A DNA stretch of 10,438 nucleotides from JACSRF01 sp964504445 (GCA_964504445.1 CAZDEO010000130.1:1-10438); one strand, 5' to 3'; counted from the first letter of the stretch, positions 1 to 6,887 are shown. A program made the numbers and translations. The notes: a model not told the origin generated them from the sequence alone.

Positions 1-780
1 CAGGGGCAGGGCGATGGCGGCGAGGAGGCCGAGGGTGAGGGCGAGGCGTCGGGACGCGGGGGAGATGGGGGGCAGGGGGGCAGGGGAGATGTCATTTTCC
101 TCTGCGTCCTTTGCGTCTTTGCTGTTATTTCCGGCGACGAGGTTGTAGACGAGGCCGAAGGCGGCCACGGCCGTTCCCGCCACCAACCAGGCGATGCCCA
201 GGTTGAAGGCGATAGGTTCGGGGACGGCGGCCAAACGGGCCAGTACGGCCGTCATCACGTAGCCAAAGTAATAGTAGCTGATGGCGAAGCCAGAGAGCCA
301 GGGGTCCAGCGGGGGCATAGCCGGGCTACGCCCCAGGGCGTTGAGGAAGGCGAATTCCATGGGCTTTTCGGTGTTGAGGATGGCCGGGTTTTGCGCCCGC
401 ACCCATACCCACAGGCCAAAAATGAGCAGGAAAAGCAGCTCGGTGCGGATAACCTGCCCGCGATTTGCGCGTAGCCAGCTTAAGAGGGGTTGTTGTGCGG
501 CGCTTTGGTGCTTTTGTGATGAGTAGAGGCGCCAGGAAACGGCCGTGACCAGCCCTAAACTCACCACCACGCCGCCCAGGTTGTTACCCAGCAGCCCCAA
601 ACTGCCCAGCAGCCAAAAGAGGTAGCTCACCAGCAGCAGCCCCACCATTTTGGTGAAGGCGTAGCCCCGGTCGGCTAGCTTGTGGAAGAGGGTGTATGTG
701 AGGGGCAGAACGGCCGTGCCCAGCACCAGCAGCGCCACCCACCAGCGAAATGCAGCAAAAATGTCAGAGAAAGATAGCAT
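1..780 (-). CDS. DUF2298 (Chlor_Arch_YYY) integral membrane protein, 3' end outside window
   Basis: The frame is open for 260 codons from ATG at 778-780 to the window edge; the C-terminal part is missing. The protein is strongly hydrophobic. The first ~100 residues form several membrane segments, starting MLSFSDIFAAFRWWVALLVL. The family signature YYYFG is at residues 169-173, preceded by DPWLSG (160-164), and EKPMEF lies about 30 residues earlier. Residues 1-200 align by eye with residues ~870-1070 of the upstream 1692-residue protein (RWWVALLVLGTAVLPLT / VWWLAVVALGWLTFPIT; EKPMEFAFLNA / EKPMDLSYFTA), so the two are paralogues. Single-domain family members are usually 700-900 residues. Molecular function is unproven; a GT-C-like role in surface glycan or polyprenyl-sugar chemistry is an inference. 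No convincing ribosome binding site precedes the ATG, because the 54-nt gap is filled by a repeat. A hydrophilic loop at ~200-224 (NNSKDAKDAEENDISPAPLP) is encoded by two short repeats. Confidence 0.85.
   Translation of the reverse strand, partial: MLSFSDIFAAFRWWVALLVLGTAVLPLTYTLFHKLADRGYAFTKMVGLLLVSYLFWLLGSLGLLGNNLGGVVVSLGLVTAVSWRLYSSQKHQSAAQQPLLSWLRANRGQVIRTELLFLLIFGLWVWVRAQNPAILNTEKPMEFAFLNALGRSPAMPPLDPWLSGFAISYYYFGYVMTAVLARLAAVPEPIAFNLGIAWLVAGTAVAAFGLVYNLVAGNNSKDAKDAEENDISPAPLPPISPASRRLALTLGLLAAIALPL
61..91. repeat. G-rich short repeat, in frame in the DUF2298 gene
   Basis: The plus strand reads as tandem GGGGGGCA-like units ending GCAGGGGAGATG. The same 12-nt ending recurs at 4461-4472 inside the neighbouring gene. 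On the coding strand it gives the Pro-rich loop ISPAPLPPISP just before a membrane segment. It belongs to the same repeat class as the blocks at 2184-2255 and 4437-4472. Confidence 0.7.
100..121. repeat. Two-copy nonamer repeat (TGCGTCYTT) inside the DUF2298 gene
   Basis: TGCGTCCTT at 103-111 is followed directly by TGCGTCTTT at 112-120. On the coding strand the pair gives the charged peptide KDAKDAEE in a loop. It abuts the G-rich repeat at 61-91, so two unrelated short repeats sit side by side in the same inter-helix loop. Confidence 0.6.
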
Positions 781-790
781 AGTTTATTGG

Positions 791-853
791 CGTGAAACGT
801 GAAACGTGATGCGTGAAAAGAGAGGCTTCACGTTTCACGCATCACGTTTCACG
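791..853. repeat. CGTGAAA heptamer array forming a 21-bp inverted repeat across the gene junction
   Basis: The left arm has four consecutive heptamers at 791-818 (CGTGAAA, CGTGAAA, CGTGATG, CGTGAAA). The right arm, 827-853, is the same array in inverted orientation. Positions 798-818 and 833-853 are perfectly complementary over 21 bp, with a 14-nt loop. The right arm covers the TGA stop (835-837) and encodes the last residues (RVKRDA) of the 1692-residue protein. The left arm ends ten bases before the start codon of the next gene. There is no T-tract after the stem on the minus strand, so it is not a classical terminator; in RNA it would be a very stable hairpin between two co-directional genes. 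Confidence 0.9.
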
Positions 854-3800
854 CGGTAAATGCTTGTACCCGCATTGCGGTACACTTCTTCCAGGTAACC
901 CGCCTGCACCATTTGCTCAAATTTATTCATGCCTTGTGGATTGTAATAGACCCATTCCAGTTGTCCGGCATAAATGTAGGTAACCTCATACTTTTGTAAG
1001 AAATTGAGCGCTTCTTGCACGCTGGTCGTGTTGTAGAAGTTGTTCACCTCGCGGATGCGGTTGCTAACTAGCCAGCCGGGCACGGTGGCACGCTGCTGCC
1101 GCTGGTGCCAATCCCAGCCAGCGACGGCAGGCAACCCGGTGTACATGGCCACGCGGCTGGTAATGGAGCGGTACTCGCTGAAGCCGCCGTTGTTGTGGCT
1201 GTGTCCTTCCACAATCACCGGCGAGCCGTCAATGTGCTGCCACATCCAGCGCAGCGCTTCGTAATCGTAGGCCAGAGAAATGGTGGAATTGTTCGTGTCG
1301 CCGTAAGAGACGTATTGCATAAAGGCCATGCCGTTCAGGGTATTGGGCGCTTCTTTGCTCATGCGGATGGCCCATTTGGCCTGGGTAGCCAGCACAGGGT
1401 AGAGCAGGGCGGCAAAAACCAGCGTGCCGAGGGTTATTTGCCAGACGCGCCGGGTGAGTTTGCCCCGTTTTTGCAGGGTGGGCCACATCCACACGGCCGT
1501 TACCCCCCCCACCACGCTCAGCAAAATCCACACCTGCATGTAAAACTTAAACACCGTATTCATACGCCCAATGTCCCCATCCAGCACCACAATCTCCACA
1601 GCCAATGTCAGCGCCAGGGCGGAGGAGATGAGAATGAGGACGATGCGCCGCGCTGGGGGTAGGCTGGGGCGCAAGCCTAGCAGCCCGGCGGCAATGACTA
1701 GGGTGAGCACGAAGGGCGCGATGTAGTAGCCGCGCAGGGCCAGGGCCGCCAGCAGCGCCACGTAAGCCAGCAGCGCCACAATCAGGGCTGCGCCTGCTGG
1801 TTCAAAACGGCGCAGCTGGTCATAAGTCCAGGTGCGTGTCCAGGCGCGAAACTCGCGGGCCAGGTGGATGACGACGAAGAAGAGGAAGAGACCATGCACC
1901 ACCAGGTAACGGCTGAGGTGGGTGTAGCTGCCGGGCCACAGGGAGATGCTGTTGTACGCCGTGCCGTAATGGTCGGCGAAGGGCCAGAAGGTGAGGACGG
2001 AGAGGCCAAAGAGCAGCGCCGCGAGGAGGATGGATTGGAGTAGCTTGGAGATTAGAGATTGTGGTGTACGTTGCCATACGGAATACGTCAGGGCCAGCCC
2101 GCCAATGACCAGATAGGTAGGCCAGTCCCAGGTGTTGGTGGCGCGTAGGGAGCCGATGACCAGCCCGCCGAAGAGAAGTTGCAGGGGAGCAAGGGGGCAG
2201 GGGGGCAACGGTGATTCTCCCCTGCCCCCTTGCTCCCGGTCTCCCTTGCTCCCCAACACCAGGGCTATCGCCCAGCCCAGGGCCAAAACCGTCAGGGGCA
2301 GGGCGATCATGTGCGCGTGCAGGTCGCCGTAGAGGAAAGTGAAGAAGGGGAATTCGGTGATGGGTTGCACCTCGCCGGGGTTGCTGTTCAGGGCGCGGGT
2401 GGCTGTCCAGAACCAGTCGCCGGTGTAGATGGGCGCGGGCTGCCCGCCAATAATTTTGATGCCGCCATCCAGCACCTGCATGAGGGGGCCAACCAGGGGA
2501 ATGTTGCCCAGGGCGGGGTTGCCAGCGCGCTGCCATGCGCCTACCAGCACGCCGACCTGGGCCAGATTGCCCAGCAGCACGGCCAGGGCGGTGGCGATGA
2601 GGCCGGCGGTGACAGCCCGTTTTTGGAGTGCGGAATGCGGAGTGCGGAATGCGGAATAATCGCCGTGCGCTGCCAGATTGTAGGCAATGGAAAAGACGCC
2701 GAGGCCAGTGAAGCTGAAGAGCATGGGCAAAATGAGGTTGTAGGCCAGGGTGGGCACAATCCCCAATAGCTTGGTGAGGCTGCCCACGTAGACGAAGCCG
2801 TAGTAGTAGTAGTTGATGTAGCCACCGGCGTGCCAGGGGTCGTAGGGAGGGAAGGTGGTGGATTTGAGTACGGCCGTAAAGTAGCTCAGGTCCATCGGTT
2901 TTTCCCCGCCCCAAATAATGTCCCACACGTCGGGGTTGCCCAGGCGGATGAGGATCATGAGCAGGAAGAGAGCCGCGCCCAGCCCTTCGGCAATGCCTAC
3001 GTAGGCCAGGTTGCCGCGCACCCATTGGGCGATGGCCTGCCGGTGGCGCAGGAGGAGGGTGAGGGAGAGCAGGGCGAGAACGGCCGTGCCCAGCAGCAGC
3101 GTCCCCCGCGTATGCGGTAAAATCCCGTAACTGGCCAAAATCCAGCCAAAATAGGAGATGAACAGCAGCGCAAAAATCCGCGCCAGGGCAAACCCCTTGT
3201 CCGGCAGGCCGCGCAGCAGCACAAAGGTGATGGGGAAGGTGAGCCAGCCCAGGGCTACCACCGCCAGCCACCACACAATGGCCGCCAGCCACGGGTTTTG
3301 GTTCAGCGCCCCGTCCAGGGCGAAGATTTCGCGGAAAGTGCCCCCGGCGCGCTGGGTTTGCCATTCTGTGGCTGTCAGCATGAGGCCGTTGGGGGCCTGG
3401 GTGGCCTCCAGCGGGTTCATGAAAACGGGATTGCTCAGGTCTATGCTGCCCAGTAGTTGGGCAGTGTTTTCGCGGCTGTAAGCGGCCGTTTTCCTGAAAA
3501 TCCACACTGGCGGGTGGTCGTAGACGCTGAATGCTTCTTCGGCGGCCCATTCTGGTGGCGGCGGCCAGCCAATGTGGGGCGGTTGGCCCCAGCTTAGCGC
3601 CCCGGCGGTGTCGCTGAAGTAAAGGGGGCCAATTTGGTGGGTGGCGTGGAATTGGGCGACCAGCTCAAAGCCTAGCGTGCCGTCGAAGAGCCATTGGTAG
3701 TAGTGGAGCATCATGGGGTACATGAGGGGCAGGCGGGGCAGGTGCCAGATGGCGCGCTGGCTGCTAATCATGAGGTAGTCGGCTTCGTCGAGCCATTGCT

Positions 3801-5913
3801 GCACTTCACGCCGCTTGTCGTCGTTGTCTTGGTGGGTGACGGGGCGCTGCCCGCCGGTTACTTCGGTGTAGTAGCTGCCGTAGGCGTTACGGCCGTTGGT
3901 GCTGATGGGCAGCAGGTCATCCCAATGTTCGTTCATGAGGATGCTGGTGTTGGCGCGGATGGGGCTGCCTGGGCCGGCCTCGGCCACAATTTGGTGCAGG
4001 CTGCCGCCGGGCAGCGGTGTAGGGGGCAAGGGAATGGTAACGGCTTGTTCCTGGTCGTCTAGGGCCAGATCAGCGGTGGTGGGCGGGCCGTTGTTCAGGC
4101 GTACTTGTAGTTGCGCGGCGCTGCCGGTTTCGGGGATGGGGTTGCTGAGGTAGTTGAAGCGCACGGCCGTTACTGTGCCGTCTTCCGGCATGGTAAAGCC
4201 CAGGGTTAAGGGAATGCCATCCGCATGAAACTCGAAAAATTTGAGGGGCAGTTGCAGCTCGCGGGGTTCGCCATTGGTTTCATAGAGCAGGGTGGCGCCG
4301 CTGGGCACATTCTCAAAAATCCAGTCGGAGGCGGCGACTCGAGTGACGGGGTTGCGGTAAATTTGCACAAAGGCGCTGGCCCACAGCAGGCTGGGCAGGA
4401 CCACCAGCAAAACCAAGAAGGCCAGGGTAATTTTGGGCAAGGGAGCAAGGGGGCGGGGGAGCAGGGGAGATGCGCTATCCGCCCTGTTGCCTTGCTGCCT
4501 GCGGCCTTTGGTTGGTATGTGCTTGCTGTGCATGTGGTGGGCCAGCGCGAAGACCGCCCACGCTGCCAGCAAAAAGAGGGTGGGGTAGATGGGCAGGAAG
4601 TAGCGGATGGATTTGACCCAGCGCGTGCCCATGAAGAGAAAGTAGAAAAGGGTCCAACTGACGGGAATGAGGTGGACCAGCCAATCGGGGCGCAGGCTGG
4701 CGATGCGCCACAGCGCCCACAGGGTGCCCAGCCAGGCGGCGATGGCGGCGGTAACGCCCATGCCGTATAGCACCATGTTGCTGAGGGGGAAGAGGATGGC
4801 GGCGCGGTCAGTCCATTGTAGGGCAGGGGGGAAGCTGGCTTCGGGAGCTTGCAGCCGCTGGATTTCCTCCATGTTGGCGAGAAATTGGGGGTTGAGGCCA
4901 ACGAGGCTGCGCACGAAGGTTTCGAAAGGACCGGGTTCGATGCCGGTTTCTTGTTGCACAAGCTGGCGGGCCAGGTCGGCGTCGGTGAAGGCGTAGGGTT
5001 GGGCCAGACGGAAGGTGATGAGGGTGGCGAGGATGGCGATCATGCCGGCGAGAACGATGCGCTGGAAGTCGAGGGCTTGGACGGCAGACGAGTGCCGCCA
5101 GTGTAGCCAATTTTGCAGGGTGTAGCCGCGCCGCGCCAGCCAGATGAGGGCGGCGAGGCCGATGGTGAAGCCGAGGGGGGCGATGTTGATGCGGGAGGCG
5201 ATGGTGAGGCCGAGCATGACGCCGAAGAGGGCGTACCAGTGGTATTGGATGTTGGTGTGGGTTTCTTTGAACCCAGCAGCGCGTACGGCCGTGTACAGGG
5301 TAACCACCGTCAGGCCGGAGGCCCAGTTGTCCATGGTGAAGAAGTGGGATTGCTGGATGGGCATGACGGCCAGGGCGTGCAGCAGGGCGGCCAGCAAGCC
5401 GACGCGCCAATCGTAGAGGCGGCGGCCTATGAGGAAGAGGAAGGCGATGCCGACGATGTCGAGCAGGCCGGATAGCACGCGACCGACGATGTGGATGCCG
5501 TTGTAGCTGTTGTAGGCGTATTGGCAGGTGAGGTTGAAGGTGGCGCAGGCGTTGTTGACCCATTCGCCCACGTAGCGGGTGACGGTCATGGGGAAGTTGC
5601 CGTAGACGAAGAGGGATTTGCCGACGTTGTACGGATTGAGGGAGGAGGTGGCTGTGCGTAGGTAATCGAGGGGATTTTCTACGGGGCGCAGCAGGCTGGC
5701 GGTGTCGGTGAGGAAGCGTTCGTCGGGGTGTAGGTGGTAGGCGGCGTCCCAGTCCAGACCGGTGAAGCGGAAGAGGGCAGCCAGGGCAAGGATGAGGAGG
5801 AGGAGGAGGACGGCCAGGTTTTCGCCGGTGAAGGGGAAGGGGGATTTGGGGGAAACGGCCGTTTCCGCTGTGGGATCTTGTGTTGTGGTTGCGTCGTTTT
5901 CGGCCACACTCAT
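835..5913 (-). CDS. GT-C family glycosyltransferase (PMT/ArnT-like) fused to DUF2298 membrane domain, 1692 aa
   Basis: A multi-spanning membrane fusion protein. Residues ~33-515 resemble GT-C transferases that use polyprenyl-phosphate sugars: TM1 at ~33-53, then a first loop with acidic residues and HPDE (62-65), and GRRLYDWRVGLLAALL further on. A β-type, probably extracytoplasmic region spans ~525-865 (it includes WIFENVPSGATLLYE). DUF2298 fills ~870-1692, with YYYYG (1035-1039), YGDLHAH (1195-1201), NTWDWPTY near 1258-1265, MNTVFKFYMQ from 1451, and a soluble C-terminal tail with GWDWHQRQQR near 1597-1606. The donor and acceptor are unknown; surface polysaccharide or glycoprotein assembly is inferred. 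Start: AAGGAAG lies 12 nt before the ATG. The frame stays open through a C8 run at 1503-1510. Repeat-derived loops occur at ~481-492, ~1086-1097 and ~1219-1246. A paralogous DUF2298 gene follows 54 nt downstream. DUF2298 assignment is strong; the GT-C assignment is fairly strong. Confidence 0.9.
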   Translation of the reverse strand: MSVAENDATTTQDPTAETAVSPKSPFPFTGENLAVLLLLLILALAALFRFTGLDWDAAYHLHPDERFLTDTASLLRPVENPLDYLRTATSSLNPYNVGKSLFVYGNFPMTVTRYVGEWVNNACATFNLTCQYAYNSYNGIHIVGRVLSGLLDIVGIAFLFLIGRRLYDWRVGLLAALLHALAVMPIQQSHFFTMDNWASGLTVVTLYTAVRAAGFKETHTNIQYHWYALFGVMLGLTIASRINIAPLGFTIGLAALIWLARRGYTLQNWLHWRHSSAVQALDFQRIVLAGMIAILATLITFRLAQPYAFTDADLARQLVQQETGIEPGPFETFVRSLVGLNPQFLANMEEIQRLQAPEASFPPALQWTDRAAILFPLSNMVLYGMGVTAAIAAWLGTLWALWRIASLRPDWLVHLIPVSWTLFYFLFMGTRWVKSIRYFLPIYPTLFLLAAWAVFALAHHMHSKHIPTKGRRQQGNRADSASPLLPRPLAPLPKITLAFLVLLVVLPSLLWASAFVQIYRNPVTRVAASDWIFENVPSGATLLYETNGEPRELQLPLKFFEFHADGIPLTLGFTMPEDGTVTAVRFNYLSNPIPETGSAAQLQVRLNNGPPTTADLALDDQEQAVTIPLPPTPLPGGSLHQIVAEAGPGSPIRANTSILMNEHWDDLLPISTNGRNAYGSYYTEVTGGQRPVTHQDNDDKRREVQQWLDEADYLMISSQRAIWHLPRLPLMYPMMLHYYQWLFDGTLGFELVAQFHATHQIGPLYFSDTAGALSWGQPPHIGWPPPPEWAAEEAFSVYDHPPVWIFRKTAAYSRENTAQLLGSIDLSNPVFMNPLEATQAPNGLMLTATEWQTQRAGGTFREIFALDGALNQNPWLAAIVWWLAVVALGWLTFPITFVLLRGLPDKGFALARIFALLFISYFGWILASYGILPHTRGTLLLGTAVLALLSLTLLLRHRQAIAQWVRGNLAYVGIAEGLGAALFLLMILIRLGNPDVWDIIWGGEKPMDLSYFTAVLKSTTFPPYDPWHAGGYINYYYYGFVYVGSLTKLLGIVPTLAYNLILPMLFSFTGLGVFSIAYNLAAHGDYSAFRTPHSALQKRAVTAGLIATALAVLLGNLAQVGVLVGAWQRAGNPALGNIPLVGPLMQVLDGGIKIIGGQPAPIYTGDWFWTATRALNSNPGEVQPITEFPFFTFLYGDLHAHMIALPLTVLALGWAIALVLGSKGDREQGGRGESPLPPCPLAPLQLLFGGLVIGSLRATNTWDWPTYLVIGGLALTYSVWQRTPQSLISKLLQSILLAALLFGLSVLTFWPFADHYGTAYNSISLWPGSYTHLSRYLVVHGLFLFFVVIHLAREFRAWTRTWTYDQLRRFEPAGAALIVALLAYVALLAALALRGYYIAPFVLTLVIAAGLLGLRPSLPPARRIVLILISSALALTLAVEIVVLDGDIGRMNTVFKFYMQVWILLSVVGGVTAVWMWPTLQKRGKLTRRVWQITLGTLVFAALLYPVLATQAKWAIRMSKEAPNTLNGMAFMQYVSYGDTNNSTISLAYDYEALRWMWQHIDGSPVIVEGHSHNNGGFSEYRSITSRVAMYTGLPAVAGWDWHQRQQRATVPGWLVSNRIREVNNFYNTTSVQEALNFLQKYEVTYIYAGQLEWVYYNPQGMNKFEQMVQAGYLEEVYRNAGTSIYRVKRDA
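2184..2255. repeat. G-rich repeat in inverted pair, 19-bp perfect arms, inside the GT-DUF2298 gene
   Basis: The arm at 2185-2203 (GGGAGCAAGGGGGCAGGGG) is perfectly complementary to 2219-2237, with a 15-nt loop, and a further C-rich partial unit follows at 2241-2254. All of it lies in frame and encodes the hydrophilic loop REQGGRGESPLPPCPLAPL (about residues 1226-1244) just before a membrane segment. The left arm differs by one base in 19 from 4441-4459 in the same gene. Confidence 0.85.
2625..2657. repeat. GGARTGC heptamer array (4.7 units) inside the GT-DUF2298 gene
   Basis: Successive heptamers are GGAGTGC (2625), GGAATGC (2632), GGAGTGC (2639), GGAATGC (2646) and a partial GGAAT (2653). 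The units alternate A/G at position four. The 33 nt stay in frame and encode SAFRTPHSAL within a loop after an alanine-rich membrane segment, close to residues 1086-1097. The corresponding position in the paralogue at 1-780 carries different repeats (61-121). Confidence 0.85.
4437..4472. repeat. G-rich repeat inside the GT-DUF2298 gene, before the last GT-C membrane segment
   Basis: The plus strand contains GGGAGCAAGGGGGCGGGGG (4441-4459), near-identical to 2185-2203, and ends GCAGGGGAGATG as at 80-91. In frame it encodes SPLLPRPLAPL, almost the same peptide as SPLPPCPLAPL from the copy at 2184-2255, so the two copies were fixed in the same reading frame. It sits in a basic hydrophilic loop (KGRRQQGNRADSAS) immediately before the membrane segment ITLAFLVLLVVLPSLLW. 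Confidence 0.85.
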
Positions 5914-6170
5914 AGCTGCTTCTAACTTCCTTGCTATTATTTTCTTTTATACACACAAAATGGCTAGCTGGCGCAGCCCTAGCAAGCTTTTCTTCATAGG
6001 TCAGGCTGCCGCCCTAACCAAGGGCAAAATTCTAGCAGGAAACAGGGTCATTTGCCTAAAAATGGTTTTGAAAAATTGGTGTAGGGTAATGGAGATATTA
6101 GGACCAGGGAAGAAATGGAGCAGGACCCGATTAGCGGATGGTTGGGCGCTGGCAACTTGCCCATAAGCGG
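5914..6170. other. Intergenic region between crp-like gene and GT-DUF2298 gene
   Basis: This 257-nt, relatively AT-rich gap is the leader of the big membrane-protein gene. On the minus strand it holds a TAGAAT box (6029-6034) and a TATAAA box (5947-5952 area), either of which could be a -10 element; neither has a good -35 partner. A bulged hairpin lies at 5963-5983, with GCTAG/CTAGC outer arms and a CTG/CAG inner stem. AAGGAAG at 5926-5932 is the ribosome binding site. No small ORF in it looks like a gene. Confidence 0.4.
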
Positions 6171-6175
6171 CTAAT
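6130..6175 (-). terminator. Imperfect stem-loop over the stop of the crp-like gene (weak terminator candidate)
   Basis: The outer arms ATTAGC (6130-6135) and GCTAAT (6170-6175) and inner arms TGGGC (6143-6147) and GCCCA (6159-6163) can pair, separated by an internal loop. The stem includes the TAG stop at 6171-6173. No T-tract follows on the minus strand, so a rho-independent terminator is doubtful; it may be an RNA-end-stabilising stem or chance. Confidence 0.25.
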
Positions 6176-6887
6176 AGAGGGATCCGCCTGAAATTTGAAT
6201 CAGGTTTTGCAGGGCTTCCTGGTCTAATATGGTGAAGCGTCGCCCCTGGGTTTTGACCCACTTGGCGCGCCGGAAGCGGCCCAGGGCTTTGTTGACGCTG
6301 ACGCGGGTGGCGCCGGTCATTTCGGCCAGATCGGTTTGGGTGAGGGAGAGGTCTATGAGGATGCCTTCGGCGGTGACACGGCCGTGCTGCTCGGCGAGCT
6401 GCAGCAGCATCCGGGCCAGTCGGCCTGGTAAATCTAGAAAAAAGATGTCGCTAATCTGATTGTTGAGGCGGCGAATGTGTTGGGCCATCGTTTTCAGGAC
6501 GTGCTGGGAAAATTCGGGATTATGGCTGATGTAACGCAAGAAATCATCCCGGTGGAGGGTGAGGGTTTCGGTGGGTTCAATGGCTTCGGCCGTGGCGGAA
6601 CGGGGCGAGTCGTCGAGCAAGGCTAGCTCACCAAAGAAATCGCCTGCTCCCAAAATGGCAAGCAGCGCTTCATGGCCTTCTGGCGTCGAGTGGGTTATTT
6701 TGACTTTCCCTTTGCTAATGATGTAGAGCAGTCCACCGGGGTCTCCATGGTGGAAGATGATTTGGCCGTTGTTGAAGCGACGGGGTACGAGCTTTTGGGC
6801 TAAGCCGTCGGCTTCGTCTGGCTGCATTTTGGTAAAGAAAGGCACAAGGCGCAGAGCCTCTGTTGCGGTATCTTTTGAGTGATACAT
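6171..6887 (-). CDS. Crp/Fnr-family transcriptional regulator, 238 aa
   Basis: A cytoplasmic one-component regulator of typical family length. Residues ~12-125 form the cyclic-nucleotide-binding β-barrel, with the phosphate-binding cassette FGELALLDDSPRSATAEA at 85-102. Its Glu87, Arg96 and Ser97 match the residues that hold cAMP in E. coli CRP. A dimerisation helix follows at ~126-150, and the winged HTH is at ~155-225, with recognition helix TRVSVNKALGRF (194-205). There are no cysteines at all, so an FNR-type iron-sulfur sensor is excluded. Compared with E. coli CRP (R-E-T-V-G-R), the recognition helix has R195 but Val and Lys in place of Glu181 and Arg185, so the operator is probably not TGTGA-type. 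Start: GGAAGGAAGG at 6897-6906 precedes the ATG by about 9 nt. Ligand and regulon are unknown. It is a separate unit, 257 nt upstream of the glycosyltransferase gene. Confidence 0.92.
   Translation of the reverse strand: MYHSKDTATEALRLVPFFTKMQPDEADGLAQKLVPRRFNNGQIIFHHGDPGGLLYIISKGKVKITHSTPEGHEALLAILGAGDFFGELALLDDSPRSATAEAIEPTETLTLHRDDFLRYISHNPEFSQHVLKTMAQHIRRLNNQISDIFFLDLPGRLARMLLQLAEQHGRVTAEGILIDLSLTQTDLAEMTGATRVSVNKALGRFRRAKWVKTQGRRFTILDQEALQNLIQISGGSLY

Noticed and set aside
791..853. Heptamer array read as a CRISPR or rho-independent terminator
   Set aside because: Units are contiguous 7-mers without spacers, which rules out CRISPR. The stem has no T-tract on either strand, which argues against a classical terminator.
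1503..1510. C8 homopolymer as a possible frameshift in the big gene
   Set aside because: The same frame carries MNTVFKFYMQ just before the run and GWDWHQRQQR well after it, and 'GGVTAV' at the run fits the membrane segment, so no frameshift is needed.
1105..1662. Plus-strand open frame of 185 codons
   Set aside because: Antisense to the conserved C-terminal DUF2298 region; the peptide is His/Gly/Gln-rich without domains, and no ribosome binding site supports it. Other plus-strand frames (2230-2769, 3694-4062, 4225-4770, 5113-5475, 7856-8284) were rejected for the same reason.
1820..3550. Minus-strand frame of 576 codons overlapping the big gene
   Set aside because: Its Arg/Pro/His-rich, low-complexity peptide is the alternate-frame shadow of GC-rich membrane-protein codons. 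The frame used by the 1692-residue protein carries all the conserved motifs. The frames at 4206-4961 and 4808-5956 are the same kind of shadow.
5963..5983. Hairpin GCTAG...CTAGC as a riboswitch or terminator
   Set aside because: The stem is short and bulged, no T-tract follows in the minus direction, and no recognised riboswitch core was seen in the 257-nt leader.
6171..6887. FNR-type oxygen sensor
   Set aside because: The protein has no cysteine residues, so it cannot hold an iron-sulfur cluster of the FNR kind.
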